This document shows, piece after piece, positions 50,716 to 59,816 of a DNA stretch of 64,000 nt; the stretch's first letter is position 1, and every line of letters begins with the position of its first letter. The position numbers and the translations under genes were made by a program. The DNA comes from Bin87 sp963668585 (lineage in GTDB: Bacteria; Chloroflexota; Dehalococcoidia; Lucifugimonadales; UBA3495): NCBI GenBank assembly GCA_963668585.1, contig OY764869.1, positions 2,790,001 to 2,854,000 of the forward strand. The letters run 5' to 3'. The notes under the pieces are model-generated. The model did not search any database. It was given only the letters and a program-made list of their open reading frames with translations, and was not told the DNA's origin.

Positions 50716-51135
50716 GTCGGGTTGGCTGGGTGACCGCCGCGGGACGTCAGCGTCTCGGGGAGGAAAGTCCGGGCTCCACCGGACAGGGTGCTGGGTAACT
50801 CCCAGGCTCCGACGCGCACCCGCGCAGAGGGGACGGAAAGTGGCACAGAAACATACCGCCTGCGGTCGCTTCGGCGAGCGTTGGCAAGGGTGAAATCGGG
50901 CGGTAAGAGCGCCCGGCCGCGTGCGGCGACGCACCGGCGGCCAAACCCCACCTGGAGCAAGGCCAAATAGGGGAACCATGGGCGTCCGGCCCGTTCCCGG
51001 GTTGGCTGCTTGACCCCAGCGGAGACGTTGCTCCCCGACCAGGGAGCGCACCGGCCACGGCCGAGTGCGGGGCTAGATAGATGGTCACCGTCCGCCGACC
51101 GGCGGATACAGAACCCGGCTTACAGGCCACCCGAC
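50716..51135 (+). ncRNA. rnpB: RNase P RNA, bacterial class A
   Basis: About 420 nt with the invariant parts of the catalytic RNA: 5' P4/J region GAGGAAAGTCCGGGCTCC (50759-50776), ACAGAAACATACCGCC mid-molecule, and the 3' conserved AGATAGATGGTCACCG (from 51074) and ACAGAACCCGGCTTAC (51109-51124). The ends GTCGGGTTGG and CCACCCGAC pair as helix P1. CTAGACT at 50697-50703 may be its -10. It processes tRNA 5' ends. Confidence 0.95.
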
Positions 51136-51239
51136 TTTCTCTACATTTCGCCGCCCGGCGTGTCGCGCCACTGAGACCAGAAGCGCGGCGACTACCTTCG
51201 GATTCAAACCTTCACCCGCACACCTCAGGAGCACGGAAA

Positions 51240-52013
51240 ATGGTCCGCACCAACCGCGCCAAAACCAAGTTGCTGGCCGGCGAAATCGCCATCGGCGGCA
51301 GCGTCAACTTCTACGCGCCGATACTGGTCGAACTCTATGGAGTCCTCGGTTTCGACTGGGTCTGGATTGACTGTGAGCATGGGTCTTCCAACGATTCCGA
51401 ATCGGAGAACATGATCCGCGCCGCAGAACTGCATGACATCACGCCCGTGGTGCGTGTGCCCAACGCCGATCCGTCCACGCTATTGCGGTTCCTGGATCGG
51501 GGAGCGCAGGGTCTCATCGTGCCTCACGTCAACAACCGCGCAGAGGCGGAAGCCGTCGCGCAGGCCTCACATTACCATCCCATGGGCGCCCGGAGCAGCG
51601 CCACGGGCGGACGCACCAACCGCCTGGGCAGCGGCCTGCCGCCGATGGAATACTACGAGGCCGCCAACCGGGAAACCCTGGTGATCTGCATGGTGGAGAC
51701 TCCGGAGGCGGTGGCGAACGTCCGCGATATCGCCAACGTGGACGGTGTGGACGCGATTTTGGTGGGCAGCAGCGACCTCACCCAGGCGATGGGCATGCCT
51801 CCGCAAGCCGACGTGGACGCCGCCATCTCGCAGGTGATTGAAGGAACGCTGGCAGAGGGCAAAATCATCGGCGTGGCCGGAGCGGGCATGACGGTGGACA
51901 ACGTGGGGCGATTCCGGCAGTTTGCGGAACGAGGCGTTCACCTGATGTCGGTCAACGTGCAGGACTTCATCCGGCAGAGCGCCGGGCGTTTTCTCAGCGA
52001 TTTGCGGGGGTAA
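51240..52013 (+). CDS. HpcH/HpaI aldolase / citrate lyase family protein
   Basis: This 257-residue class II (metal) pyruvate aldolase has DWVWIDCEHGSSND (catalytic His), VVRVPNADPSTLLRFLDRGA, GLIVPHVNNRAEAEAVAQ with R/H loop, MVETPEAVANVRDI (metal Glu) and GSSDLTQAMG (metal Asp). It cleaves or forms 4-hydroxy-2-oxoacids, releasing pyruvate and an aldehyde. AGGAGCACGG precedes the ATG. It sits alone between rnpB and meaB. Confidence 0.88.
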   Translation: MVRTNRAKTKLLAGEIAIGGSVNFYAPILVELYGVLGFDWVWIDCEHGSSNDSESENMIRAAELHDITPVVRVPNADPSTLLRFLDRGAQGLIVPHVNNRAEAEAVAQASHYHPMGARSSATGGRTNRLGSGLPPMEYYEAANRETLVICMVETPEAVANVRDIANVDGVDAILVGSSDLTQAMGMPPQADVDAAISQVIEGTLAEGKIIGVAGAGMTVDNVGRFRQFAERGVHLMSVNVQDFIRQSAGRFLSDLRG

Positions 52014-52205
52014 TCCGATTTGAGGATCCCCTTGTCGGCTGACGTGGGGACGGTCAATCGTCAGGATCAGGATTAGCGCGATTTATGGAGTTACGGGATT
52101 GGGGGTACTTCATCACGAAGGGTTCTGATCCTGGTCACGTCCGATTCTGATGATGTTGATTCTGGCGGTTTTCAACAACGGGCGCGCATCGGCGCGGGGT
52201 TCCAG

Positions 52206-52234
52206 TTGACCGTGGATTGGCCCGATGCTACATT
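52206..52234 (+). promoter_or_regulatory. Promoter of meaB
   Basis: TTGACC (52206-52211), a 17-bp spacer and TACATT (52229-52234), 50 bp before the ATG at 52284. The spacer region 52014-52205 holds no gene that I can support. Confidence 0.6.
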
Positions 52235-52283
52235 GGCCGTCGCGATTCGTTATGTGGTTACGATTTCCGACGCAGAATTTTAG

Positions 52284-53252
52284 ATGAACGATTTATCAGA
52301 CCGCGTTTTGGGCGGTGAATTACGCGCGCTTTCCCGGGCGTTGACGCTGCTGGAACGCGGCAATCCGGATGCCGGTCCCGTCATGGAACGGCTGGACCCA
52401 CACACCGGCAGTGCATATACGGTGGGCATCACAGGACCGCCGGGGGTGGGCAAAAGTACGCTGGTCGATCGTCTTGCGGAGCACGTTCGCGGACTGGGGT
52501 TGACCGTCGGCATCCTTGCGGTTGATCCGACCAGCCCGTTCACCGGCGGGGCGCTGCTGGGCGATCGGATCCGGATGCAACGGCACTACCTGGACGACGG
52601 CGTCTTCATCCGCAGCGTCGCCACCCGGGGGCAATCGGGAGGGTTGCCGCGCATCGTCAAGAGCATGGTGCGCGCGCTGGACGCCTCGGGCAAGGATGTC
52701 GTTCTGGTGGAAACGGTGGGGGTCGGCCAAACGGAGTTGGGAATCATGGGGGTGGCCGATTCGGTGGTAGTTGCCATGACACCTGAATCGGGGGATTCGA
52801 TCCAGACCCTGAAGGCCGGCGTTATGGAAATCGCCGACCTGTATGTGATCAACAAGGCGGACCGGGACGGGGCGAACCAACTGGCGACGGCGATCACCAA
52901 CACCTTGCAATTGGCCGACCTGAGCGACGGTTGGAATCCACAGGTTCTGTTGACGCAGGCATACGCCAACGTGGGAATCGCCCAACTTTGGGATGGCATC
53001 GGCGAGCACCGGGGCTACCTGACGGACACCGGGGGGTTGGAGACGCGGCGAGCGGAGCGACGGCGGACAGAGTTTTTGGAAACCGTCCAGGAAGAACTGC
53101 ACCGGCGCGTGACCCGGCGACTGACCTCCGAGCCGGGACTGAGCAAGTTGCTGGAAGACATCGAAGGGAAATGCGCGGAACCCTACGCCGAGGCCATGCG
53201 TCTGCTCGACGATGACGTGGGCATCGGGCGCGTGCTCGACGGCGGTTTGTGA
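52284..53252 (+). CDS. meaB: MeaB-family G-protein chaperone (methylmalonyl-CoA mutase-associated GTPase)
   Basis: It guards adenosylcobalamin mutases by gating cofactor loading. The 322-residue SIMIBI GTPase has P-loop GPPGVGKSTLVDRL, switch I region AVDPTSPFTGGALLGDRIRM, VLVETVGVGQTELGIM and the NKAD nucleotide-specificity motif. The C-terminal dimerisation helices end in a short loop. No mutase subunit genes are in the window. A strong terminator follows. Confidence 0.93.
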   Translation: MNDLSDRVLGGELRALSRALTLLERGNPDAGPVMERLDPHTGSAYTVGITGPPGVGKSTLVDRLAEHVRGLGLTVGILAVDPTSPFTGGALLGDRIRMQRHYLDDGVFIRSVATRGQSGGLPRIVKSMVRALDASGKDVVLVETVGVGQTELGIMGVADSVVVAMTPESGDSIQTLKAGVMEIADLYVINKADRDGANQLATAITNTLQLADLSDGWNPQVLLTQAYANVGIAQLWDGIGEHRGYLTDTGGLETRRAERRRTEFLETVQEELHRRVTRRLTSEPGLSKLLEDIEGKCAEPYAEAMRLLDDDVGIGRVLDGGL

Positions 53253-53267
53253 CGCCGGGGCAACGGA

Positions 53268-53292
53268 GGGGGCGACCATATCGGTCGCCCCC
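53268..53292 (+). terminator. Intrinsic terminator of meaB
   Basis: GGGGGCGACC and GGTCGCCCCC enclose a 5-nt loop, followed by GTTTTGTT. It lies 16 nt after the meaB stop. Confidence 0.78.
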
Positions 53293-53320
53293 GTTTTGTT
53301 GCCATCTGAAACCGACATCG

Positions 53321-54232
53321 TCAGTTTCTGGTTTCACCATCCTCGTTGGACCCGTTGCTGGCGCGGTTGTTGTTGCCGCCGCCATTGTTCTGGTCCATGC
53401 TGCCCATCCCAAGGAAGGGGGTGAGCATGGAGGTGAACTCCATGGGGAAGATGAACTTGGTGGATGGGCTGCTGCCCAAGGATTTGAGGGTGTCGAAGTA
53501 CTGCAGGCTCATGGTGCGCGCGTCCACAGTGCTGGCGACGCTGTAAATTCGCTCCAGGGCGCTGCTGAAGCCTTCGGCGCGCAGAACGGCGGCTTGCTGG
53601 TCGCCTTCCGCCGCCAGGATTTCCGACTCCCGTTGACCCTGGGCGCGGAGGATTGCGGACTGGCGTTCACCCTCAGCGAGGTTGATGGCCGCCTGGCGCT
53701 GTCCTTCCGACTCGGTGATTTCAGCGGTACGGATGGCGTCGGCGGACTTCTGGCGCTCCATCGCTGCCTTGACACCGGGAGGCGGGTCCACCTCGTTGAT
53801 TTCCACCTGGGATACCTTGACGCCCCACCGCTCGGTTACCTCGTCCATGCGAACCTGCACATCGTCGCGGATGCGTTCGCGTTCGGACAGGGTGGTAGCC
53901 AGGTCCATCGCTCCGATCACTGAGCGGAGAGTGGCGAAGGCCAGGTTGATTACGGCGGCTTCAAAGTTCTGCACTTCAAGCACGGCCCGGTCCACCATGT
54001 CCTCCATGACGCGGTAGTAGATGACAAAGTCCATGTCAACGACCACGTTGTCGGCGGTAATGTACTTTTGCGTCGGCACGCGGGTCACCCGCTCACGCAA
54101 GTCAACCTTGGTGCCGTGGTAGAGAAACGGGATCAAGAAATGAAGCCCGGGTCGTCGGCTGCCTGTGTAGGTTCCGAAACGCTGGACGACCATCCGCTGA
54201 TACTGTTGGACAACGATCAGTCCACTAGCCAT
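53321..54232 (-). CDS. SPFH/stomatin-like protein (slipin type)
   Basis: This 303-residue membrane-associated scaffolding protein has an N-terminal hydrophobic start and VVQQYQRMVVQRFGTYTGSR, the SPFH core RVTRVPTQKYITADNVVVDM, and the coiled helix VEINEVDPPPGVKAAMERQK with Ala/Glu heptads. The C-terminal FPMEFTSMLTPFL is followed by an Asn-rich tail. With NfeD upstream (57-nt gap) it forms the classic NfeD-slipin pair, which organises membrane microdomains and serves protease quality control. Confidence 0.93.
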   Translation of the reverse strand: MASGLIVVQQYQRMVVQRFGTYTGSRRPGLHFLIPFLYHGTKVDLRERVTRVPTQKYITADNVVVDMDFVIYYRVMEDMVDRAVLEVQNFEAAVINLAFATLRSVIGAMDLATTLSERERIRDDVQVRMDEVTERWGVKVSQVEINEVDPPPGVKAAMERQKSADAIRTAEITESEGQRQAAINLAEGERQSAILRAQGQRESEILAAEGDQQAAVLRAEGFSSALERIYSVASTVDARTMSLQYFDTLKSLGSSPSTKFIFPMEFTSMLTPFLGMGSMDQNNGGGNNNRASNGSNEDGETRN

Positions 54233-54289
54233 GATAGAACCTCCTTGTTGAGGATCTGAGAACGATGCGGGTCAACTGTCATTCTAACA

Positions 54290-55708
54290 TCACTCCTGCC
54301 CCTCAATGGTCGAGGACAGGCCGACGGGTTCGACGGTGAGAAGCAGCCCGGAGACGCTGACCACGCGGACATTGCGTGCCGCCGGGATCATCGCGCCGTC
54401 GCTGCTGACCGCCGACCAGGTCTCGTCGCCCAACGAAACAATGCCCCTGGGACGCAACGCTGCGGTGACGACTCCGGTTCGTCCCAGGAGATCCCCCGGT
54501 TCACTGCGCCCGTCGGTGTGCGAGACGTTTCCGTGGGCGGTGGCGAGCCGGCGTCCGCCCACGCGGGAAGCGACGGCCTCAAAAACCAGGTAGCCGGCGC
54601 AGAGCGCCAGCACGCCGCCCACCGCGACCAGAACCCAGGGGCTGACGGAAACTTCGGGGAAGCTAGCCGGAACGCTGCCGCCGCCGAAACTGCCAAACAG
54701 CAGCACGCCGCCAATGATAAGGCTGACCACGGCGCCGATGCCCAACGCCCCGAAACCGGACACGAAAATTTCGAGTATTGCGAGGATGCCAGCGAGGGCG
54801 ATGAACGCGATGCCCGCCCAGTTGAAGGGCAAATTGCCCAGCGCCAAGAACCCCAGGCCCAGACAGATGACGCCGGCGATTCCCGGGCCGATGGCGCCGG
54901 GCGTCATGAGTTCGAACACCAACCCCAGGGTTCCCAGGCTGATGAGCAGAAAGGCGATGTTGGGGTTGGCGATGAAATCGACGAATCGTTCGCGCCACTG
55001 CATCTTCAACGGTTCCAGTTGGTAGTCTGAGAGATCCAGGTTGCGCTCTCCAAGTACGGTTACTACGCTCATGGAGTCCAGTTGCTCCAGCAGGTCGCTG
55101 ACATCATCGGCCAGGAGGTCGATGATGTTGGCTTCCAGCGCTTCGCTGGCGCTGTAGGACGATGCTTCGCGGACGGTTTTCTCCAGGGCGTCGGCGTTGC
55201 GGTTGCGTTCCTCGGCGACCGAGCGGATCAACGCCGCGGCGTCGTTGGTCACCTTGTTGGCCAGCGTCTCGCCGATGTCTTCGCCGCTGCCGGACACCGG
55301 GGTCGCCGCGCCGATGTTGGAGCCGGGCGCCATGGCGGCGAAATGGGCGGCCGCAGTGATGAAGGTACCGGCGGAACCGGCCTGGGCGCCGCGAGGGGCG
55401 ACGAAGACGACCACCGGCACTTCCGCCGCCAGCAGCGTTTCCACGATCTCGCGCGTGCTGCCGTACAGCCCGCCGGGAGTGTCAAGCTCGATCACCAGCA
55501 GTTCGGCATCGGCTTCCGTGGCAGTGGCCACCGCGCGGGCGATGAGGCGGGACTTGACGGGGTTGATGGTGTCTTCAACCCGCAGGAGGAAAACGGTCCG
55601 GGATTGGGCTTCCACGGGCGCCTGTTCGATCAGGGCAACCGCAATCCCCAACCCGATGAGAGCCAGGAAAAAGGCGAGGATTGCCGCGTTGGGTTTGGCT
55701 GCACGCAT
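54290..55708 (-). CDS. NfeD-family membrane serine protease
   Basis: This 472-residue protein is the long NfeD form: an N-terminal hydrophobic signal/anchor (ILAFFLALIGLGIAVALIE), a ClpP-like protease domain with ELDTPGGLYGSTREIV and the nucleophile in APRGAQAGSAGTFITAAAH (Ser of the GSAGT motif), about five transmembrane helices in residues 235-375, and a C-terminal OB-fold (GRTGVVTAALRPRGIVSLG). It precedes the stomatin gene, its usual partner and substrate. Confidence 0.92.
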   Translation of the reverse strand: MRAAKPNAAILAFFLALIGLGIAVALIEQAPVEAQSRTVFLLRVEDTINPVKSRLIARAVATATEADAELLVIELDTPGGLYGSTREIVETLLAAEVPVVVFVAPRGAQAGSAGTFITAAAHFAAMAPGSNIGAATPVSGSGEDIGETLANKVTNDAAALIRSVAEERNRNADALEKTVREASSYSASEALEANIIDLLADDVSDLLEQLDSMSVVTVLGERNLDLSDYQLEPLKMQWRERFVDFIANPNIAFLLISLGTLGLVFELMTPGAIGPGIAGVICLGLGFLALGNLPFNWAGIAFIALAGILAILEIFVSGFGALGIGAVVSLIIGGVLLFGSFGGGSVPASFPEVSVSPWVLVAVGGVLALCAGYLVFEAVASRVGGRRLATAHGNVSHTDGRSEPGDLLGRTGVVTAALRPRGIVSLGDETWSAVSSDGAMIPAARNVRVVSVSGLLLTVEPVGLSSTIEGQE

Positions 55709-56381
55709 CAGGCACCACCTGATTTCATCATCGGCCCGCGTGGGCGATATGTCAATCGGCCGGGGCGATCGTCAGGGCCATTCGATTATCCTGATGTGGG
55801 GCAGGTGTCGGGGAGCTGCATCGCTGACGGATGGAGTATGCGTGGGCGGGTTTGAGAGCCGCCCATGCGTGTGCATGGCCGTTGGCGAACCACCAGGGTC
55901 GGACGGCGCCGGGCGGGCGTCGTCTTTCCGGAGGGGCGGTGGGTTTTTCGTCCCTGTGGTTGGTGGTTCGTTGGTTGGCGGTTGGTTGTTGTTTCGGTGG
56001 GTTTTGGTTTGGTGTGAGAGGCGGGATTCCGGATCGTTGTCAGCGCACGGCCAGTACGCAACTATTTGAACGGCAGTTCCGTGGTCGCAGGACTATTTGG
56101 TTGAGTCCCTACCACGCGGGCCCGAACAATCCCGGTGGGCCAGTGCGGCACCGCCGGTGAGTACGTTGGTCGGATATCGGCGAATTGCCACCTGGACCGG
56201 TTGCGATTTGTTGCTGACGGGGTTGGCCGTCGATCCGGAATCTTGCCTCTCTGGGGATTGGGATGGAGCAGCTGCTTGATCTAGACGGTATTAGGATATA
56301 CGTTCGTATCGGTGGTGTCAAGGGATTATTTTACAGGGATGGGCAGGATTTACAGGATGATGGGATTGCGGGTGGGACGGG

Positions 56382-56414
56382 CCGTTCGTGGTTCGACAAG
56401 CTCACCATGAACGG
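56382..56414 (+). repeat. 33-bp dispersed hairpin element, copy 8 (ACCA type, second compensated pair)
   Basis: Arms CCGTTCGTGGT and ACCATGAACGG. The change C to T at arm position 4 is matched by G to A on the other arm, keeping the base pair. It lies in the gene-free stretch 55709-56599, which also has a G/T-rich tract (about 55930-56030) and GGATGGGCAGGATTTACAGG at 56338-56357. Confidence 0.85.
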
Positions 56415-56532
56415 ACTGCGTGAGGCTCGGCATGAATGTACTTCGCAAGGCTCGGCATGAGTGGACTGCCCACTCTGGCTCTCAGGATCGCAAGTCGCCG
56501 GGCCGGTACGATGGCGGTTTTGGTTGCGTCGT

Positions 56533-56562
56533 TTGACGATGGCAGCAGAGTGGCCATACAAT
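56533..56562 (+). promoter_or_regulatory. Promoter of second crotonase gene
   Basis: TTGACG (56533-56538), an 18-bp spacer and TACAAT (56557-56562), 38 bp before the ATG, with AGGAG ribosome site at about 56584. Confidence 0.6.
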
Positions 56563-56599
56563 GCGAGCAATTCGGAGAGCCAGAGGAGCGAGAAAGTAG

Positions 56600-57460
56600 A
56601 TGGATTACCAGTACATTGTGTCGGACAAGGAACGAGTGTCCCGGTTTGAGGGTAGTGGGGACCGGCGCCAGGAGAAGGTTGGGCACGTTGCTTTTCTGAC
56701 GATGAACCGGCCCGAAGTGCTGAACGCCATGAACCGGCAACTCACGGAAGAGTTGCATGACGCGGTACGCCAGGCCAACGAGGACCCGGAGATCGGGTGC
56801 ATCGTGGTCACCGGGGCCGAGACGCACCCGCGTGTCCCGGCATTCACTGCGGGCGGGGATATTCACGAGCAGCGGGAAGATCAGGCGGGGTTGAACGCGG
56901 GCACGCTGACTCGGGAAGACATGGACCTGCGATCCGCGCAACGGCAGCGGGGCAGCTACGAAGTCAGCTCGTCGGACAAGCCGGTGATCGGCATGATCAA
57001 TGGGCTGGCTTACGGCGGGGGCGCGGTGCTGTCGTCGTCCCTGGATATCAGGATCGGGTCAGACGCGGCGCGTTTCCGATTCCTGGCGGCGGCTTATGGC
57101 CGGATTAATTCGACGTGGACACTGGTGAATCAGGTGGGTTGGCCCCAGGCGAAGGAATTGTTGTTCACCGCACGCATCGTCGAGGCGGAAGAAGCGTATC
57201 GCATCGGGCTGTTGAATCACCTGGTGCCCAGCTACCGGCTGCGCCAAAAGACCATGGAAGTCGCCACGCAGATTGCCACGAATGATATTCCATCCGTGAT
57301 AGGGATCAAACAGTTGCTGCTGCAGCACATGGGTGGCTCGCTGGAAGATCAATGGGCCAACGAGCGGGATTTCACCACCAACGTGCTCAGGGGCACTCTG
57401 GCGGAAGAAGCGTTCCCGGAATTCCTGGCGCGCCGAGGTCGGCCGATTCGCGGCAGTTAA
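56600..57460 (+). CDS. Crotonase superfamily protein, paralogue of 19991-20809, lacking both hydratase glutamates
   Basis: This 286-residue protein shares with the first paralogue TMNRPEVLNAMNRQLTEEL, FTAGGDIHEQRE, GLAYGGGAVLSSSLD and the trimer-contact segment IGLLNHLVPSYRL. The two catalytic Glu positions are Val143 (after GGGA) and Ala163 (in FRFLAAAYG), so it is not a normal enoyl-CoA hydratase. A 10-residue insert PRVPAFTAGG region differs from the paralogue. It has its own promoter and terminator, with no acyl-CoA genes next to it. Confidence 0.85.
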   Translation: MDYQYIVSDKERVSRFEGSGDRRQEKVGHVAFLTMNRPEVLNAMNRQLTEELHDAVRQANEDPEIGCIVVTGAETHPRVPAFTAGGDIHEQREDQAGLNAGTLTREDMDLRSAQRQRGSYEVSSSDKPVIGMINGLAYGGGAVLSSSLDIRIGSDAARFRFLAAAYGRINSTWTLVNQVGWPQAKELLFTARIVEAEEAYRIGLLNHLVPSYRLRQKTMEVATQIATNDIPSVIGIKQLLLQHMGGSLEDQWANERDFTTNVLRGTLAEEAFPEFLARRGRPIRGS

Positions 57461-57483
57461 CCCACGGGGACAATGCGAATCAC

Positions 57484-57516
57484 AAACCCTTCCCTGGTGA
57501 CAGGGAGGGGTTTTTT
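57484..57516 (+). terminator. Intrinsic terminator
   Basis: Stem AAACCC-T-TCCCTG and CAGGGA-G-GGGTTT with loop GTGA, then a six-T run. It ends the crotonase transcript. Confidence 0.85.
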
Positions 57517-57517
57517 A

Positions 57518-57913
57518 TCAGGCGCCGCCGGAGCGACGCTGCAGGTGGAGGGGCAGCAGGTCGGTGTCTCCCTCCCAGGAAACGTTGCCGTCCACATCGA
57601 TGACGGAATAGGAAACCGGGCGGCGCGGCGCCGGGCTGACCGTGAGGTTCTTGCGGCGATGCTCCGGTTGCAAGGCCAACCTTGCGGTGTCGCCGTCCCA
57701 GGCCACCTGGCCGGAGGAGTCGATGACCGAGTAGGACACCGGGCGGGAAATGTCCGGCGGGATTTCCCGGGGCATCGCATAGTCCAGATAGCGTGTGGTG
57801 ATGGTGTTGGCGATCGGCTGCATGGGGGACATGACGCGGATCACGATGGGTTGATCCAGGATATTTTCGATCACGCGGTTGACGCGGTTGATGTTTTTTT
57901 GTACTAACGGCAT
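57518..57913 (-). CDS. Orphan protein with an internal ~30-residue duplication
   Basis: This 131-residue protein has no family I recognise. Residues 57-86 and 98-127 are near copies: RPVSYSVIDSSGQVAWDGDT and RPVSYSVIDVDGNVSWEGDT, each followed by a Leu-rich strand and an R-R end. The pattern suggests two beta-hairpin modules, reminiscent of WG or ligand-binding repeats. The N-terminus is hydrophilic and helical. No signal peptide. It is a single gene between convergent neighbours. Confidence 0.65.
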   Translation of the reverse strand: MPLVQKNINRVNRVIENILDQPIVIRVMSPMQPIANTITTRYLDYAMPREIPPDISRPVSYSVIDSSGQVAWDGDTARLALQPEHRRKNLTVSPAPRRPVSYSVIDVDGNVSWEGDTDLLPLHLQRRSGGA

Positions 57914-57984
57914 CCTGCACTCCTGGGTAAGATTCTGATGGCCCTATTGTACAGAAAATGACGGGGCAAGTGTGCGCTCAAAAA

Positions 57985-58005
57985 GGCCCGCCTTGCTGAC
58001 GGGCC
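57985..58005 (-). terminator. Terminator of the histidine operon
   Basis: On the minus strand GGCCCG and CGGGCC enclose a 9-nt loop followed by TTTTTG, 53 nt after the hisB stop. Confidence 0.75.
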
Positions 58006-58058
58006 CATTGGCTCCAATTTAGCAGGAATCCGCCGTTGCGGCGGGATTGAGCGACCGT

Positions 58059-58676
58059 TCAGCCGTCAAGCGTCCCCTTGGTGCTTGGCACCTGGCCGGG
58101 GGCCCTTGGGTCCGGTTCCACGGCATCGCGCAGGGCGCGGGCCAGGGCTTTGCACAGCGCTTCGGCTTTGTGGTGGGGACTCACGCCGGCGAGGACTTTG
58201 GCGTGAAGGTTGATGCGCGCCTCAATGGCGAAGGACTCAAGGAAGTGCGCCACCAGATCGCCGGACAATGATTCGACCATCGTGTCGTTCAACGTGGTAT
58301 CGACCGAGGTGTACGGGCGACCACTCCAGTCCACGGCGACCATCACCAGGGTTTCGTCCAGCGGGACGATGGCATGACCCATGCGACGGATGCCGCGGGG
58401 TTCGCCCAGCGCCTGACCGAAGGCGCGTCCCAGCATGATCGCGGTGTCTTCCACCAGGTGATGCCAACCGACGTGCGTGTCGCCCTGCGCTTTGAGGGTG
58501 ATGTCGAAGAGGCCGTGGCGAGCGATCTGGCTCACCATGTGATCCAGGAAACCGTTGCCGGTATCGACGGTGTAGTCGCCCTGGCCATCCAGGTTGACGG
58601 AAACCGAGATGGCGGTCTCGCCGGTTTGGCGTTCCAGCGTTGCGGAACGAGTTGACCGGGCTGGCAAGGAGGTCAC
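58059..58676 (-). CDS. hisB: Imidazoleglycerol-phosphate dehydratase
   Basis: Step 6 of histidine synthesis, a manganese enzyme. In 205 residues: ERQTGETAISVSVNLDG, the first metal-binding motif GFLDHMVSQIARHG, THVGWHHLVEDTAI, and the second motif HFLESFAIEARINLHAKVLAG and HHKAEALCKA. It is monofunctional, without the phosphatase domain of E. coli HisB. GTG at 58676 is 2 nt after hisC. Confidence 0.95.
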   Translation of the reverse strand: MTSLPARSTRSATLERQTGETAISVSVNLDGQGDYTVDTGNGFLDHMVSQIARHGLFDITLKAQGDTHVGWHHLVEDTAIMLGRAFGQALGEPRGIRRMGHAIVPLDETLVMVAVDWSGRPYTSVDTTLNDTMVESLSGDLVAHFLESFAIEARINLHAKVLAGVSPHHKAEALCKALARALRDAVEPDPRAPGQVPSTKGTLDG

Positions 58677-58678
58677 GG

Positions 58679-59773
58679 TTAATCGACCCCCAGAGCGGCG
58701 CGGAATCCGGCGATCACCGCGTCGGTTTCTTCCGGTTTGCCGACGCTGGAGCGGATGTAATCGCGCAGCAGGTCGTTGTCGAAGTAGCGGAGGAATACGC
58801 CCCGGCGGCACATTGCTTCGTAGATTTCGTGTCCCCTGCCGTCGGGCATTTTGCACAGTATGAAGTTGGCGTGGGACGGCCAGGCGGTGATGCCCGGTAT
58901 CTCCTGCAGAAGGCGCATCATGCGGGCGCGTTCATTGACGATGGCGTCAACGCGTTTGAGCAGGTTGCCGGTGTCGGCCAGCGAAGCCAACAGGGCAATT
59001 TCGGCCGCGAGGTTGACGTTGTAAGGGGGCTTCATGCCCATCATGGTGGCGGCCAGTTCGGTGTCCATGGCGCCCGCGCCGATACGCAGTCCGGCGAGGC
59101 CGGCCCACTTGCTGAAGGTGCGCAGCACCACCAGGTTGCGGTATTCCGGCAGGAGCGGCAGCAGGGTTTCGCCGCAAAAATCGTAGTAGGCTTCGTCGGC
59201 GACGACCAGGAGGCCGGTGTCCAGCAACGCGCGGGCCTGCGCTTCGGTAACCAGGTTACCGGTGGGATTGTTGGGGCTCGGGAAAAAGATGGCCTTGGTG
59301 CGCGGGTTGATGGCGCCCTTGATGGCTTCGAGATCTATGTCGAAGTTGTCATCGCGAGGGACGGAAATGGCGTGCGCGCCGGCGACATCGGCGGAGAAGG
59401 AATACATCCCGAAGGTGGGCACCGGGATGATGATCTCATCGCCCGGGGCCAGGAACATGCGCATCAACAGGTCTATGATCTCATCGCTGCCGTTTCCGGC
59501 GACTATGTGATCCTCATGTACGCCGAGGTAGTCCGACAGGGCGGCCCGCAGCCGACGTTGCGCCGGGTCCGGGTAGTGGTTGTAGTCGGCGAAACTGCCG
59601 AGGGCTTCGGCCACCTGGGGCGATGGGCCATACGGATTCTCATTGCCGTTGAGGCGAATCACCTGGTCCAGAGGAATCCCGGCTTCTTCGGCCAGGGTTT
59701 CGCTAGGCGACACGCCCTGATAGGTCTTGAGGCGACTGATGTGTGGGAGTAGAAGTTCTTCAATTTCGGGCAT
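58679..59773 (-). CDS. hisC: Histidinol-phosphate aminotransferase
   Basis: Class I PLP enzyme of 364 residues. IRLNGNENPYGPSPQV opens the family, NPTGNLVT and ADEAYYDF contain PLP contacts, and the Schiff-base lysine is in LRTFSKWAGLAGLRIG. The last residues include YIRSSVGKPEETDAV. ATG at 59773 is preceded by ACGCAACG with no strong ribosome site; coupling with hisD 43 nt upstream is likely. Confidence 0.94.
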   Translation of the reverse strand: MPEIEELLLPHISRLKTYQGVSPSETLAEEAGIPLDQVIRLNGNENPYGPSPQVAEALGSFADYNHYPDPAQRRLRAALSDYLGVHEDHIVAGNGSDEIIDLLMRMFLAPGDEIIIPVPTFGMYSFSADVAGAHAISVPRDDNFDIDLEAIKGAINPRTKAIFFPSPNNPTGNLVTEAQARALLDTGLLVVADEAYYDFCGETLLPLLPEYRNLVVLRTFSKWAGLAGLRIGAGAMDTELAATMMGMKPPYNVNLAAEIALLASLADTGNLLKRVDAIVNERARMMRLLQEIPGITAWPSHANFILCKMPDGRGHEIYEAMCRRGVFLRYFDNDLLRDYIRSSVGKPEETDAVIAGFRAALGVD

Positions 59774-59816
59774 CGTTGCGTATTTCCTTGCGTGGGGTCC
59801 GGTTGCCAGGATGCGA

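Noticed and set aside
50747..51130. Minus-strand open frames over 50596-51130
   Set aside because: They overlap the RNase P RNA, whose conserved core explains this sequence.
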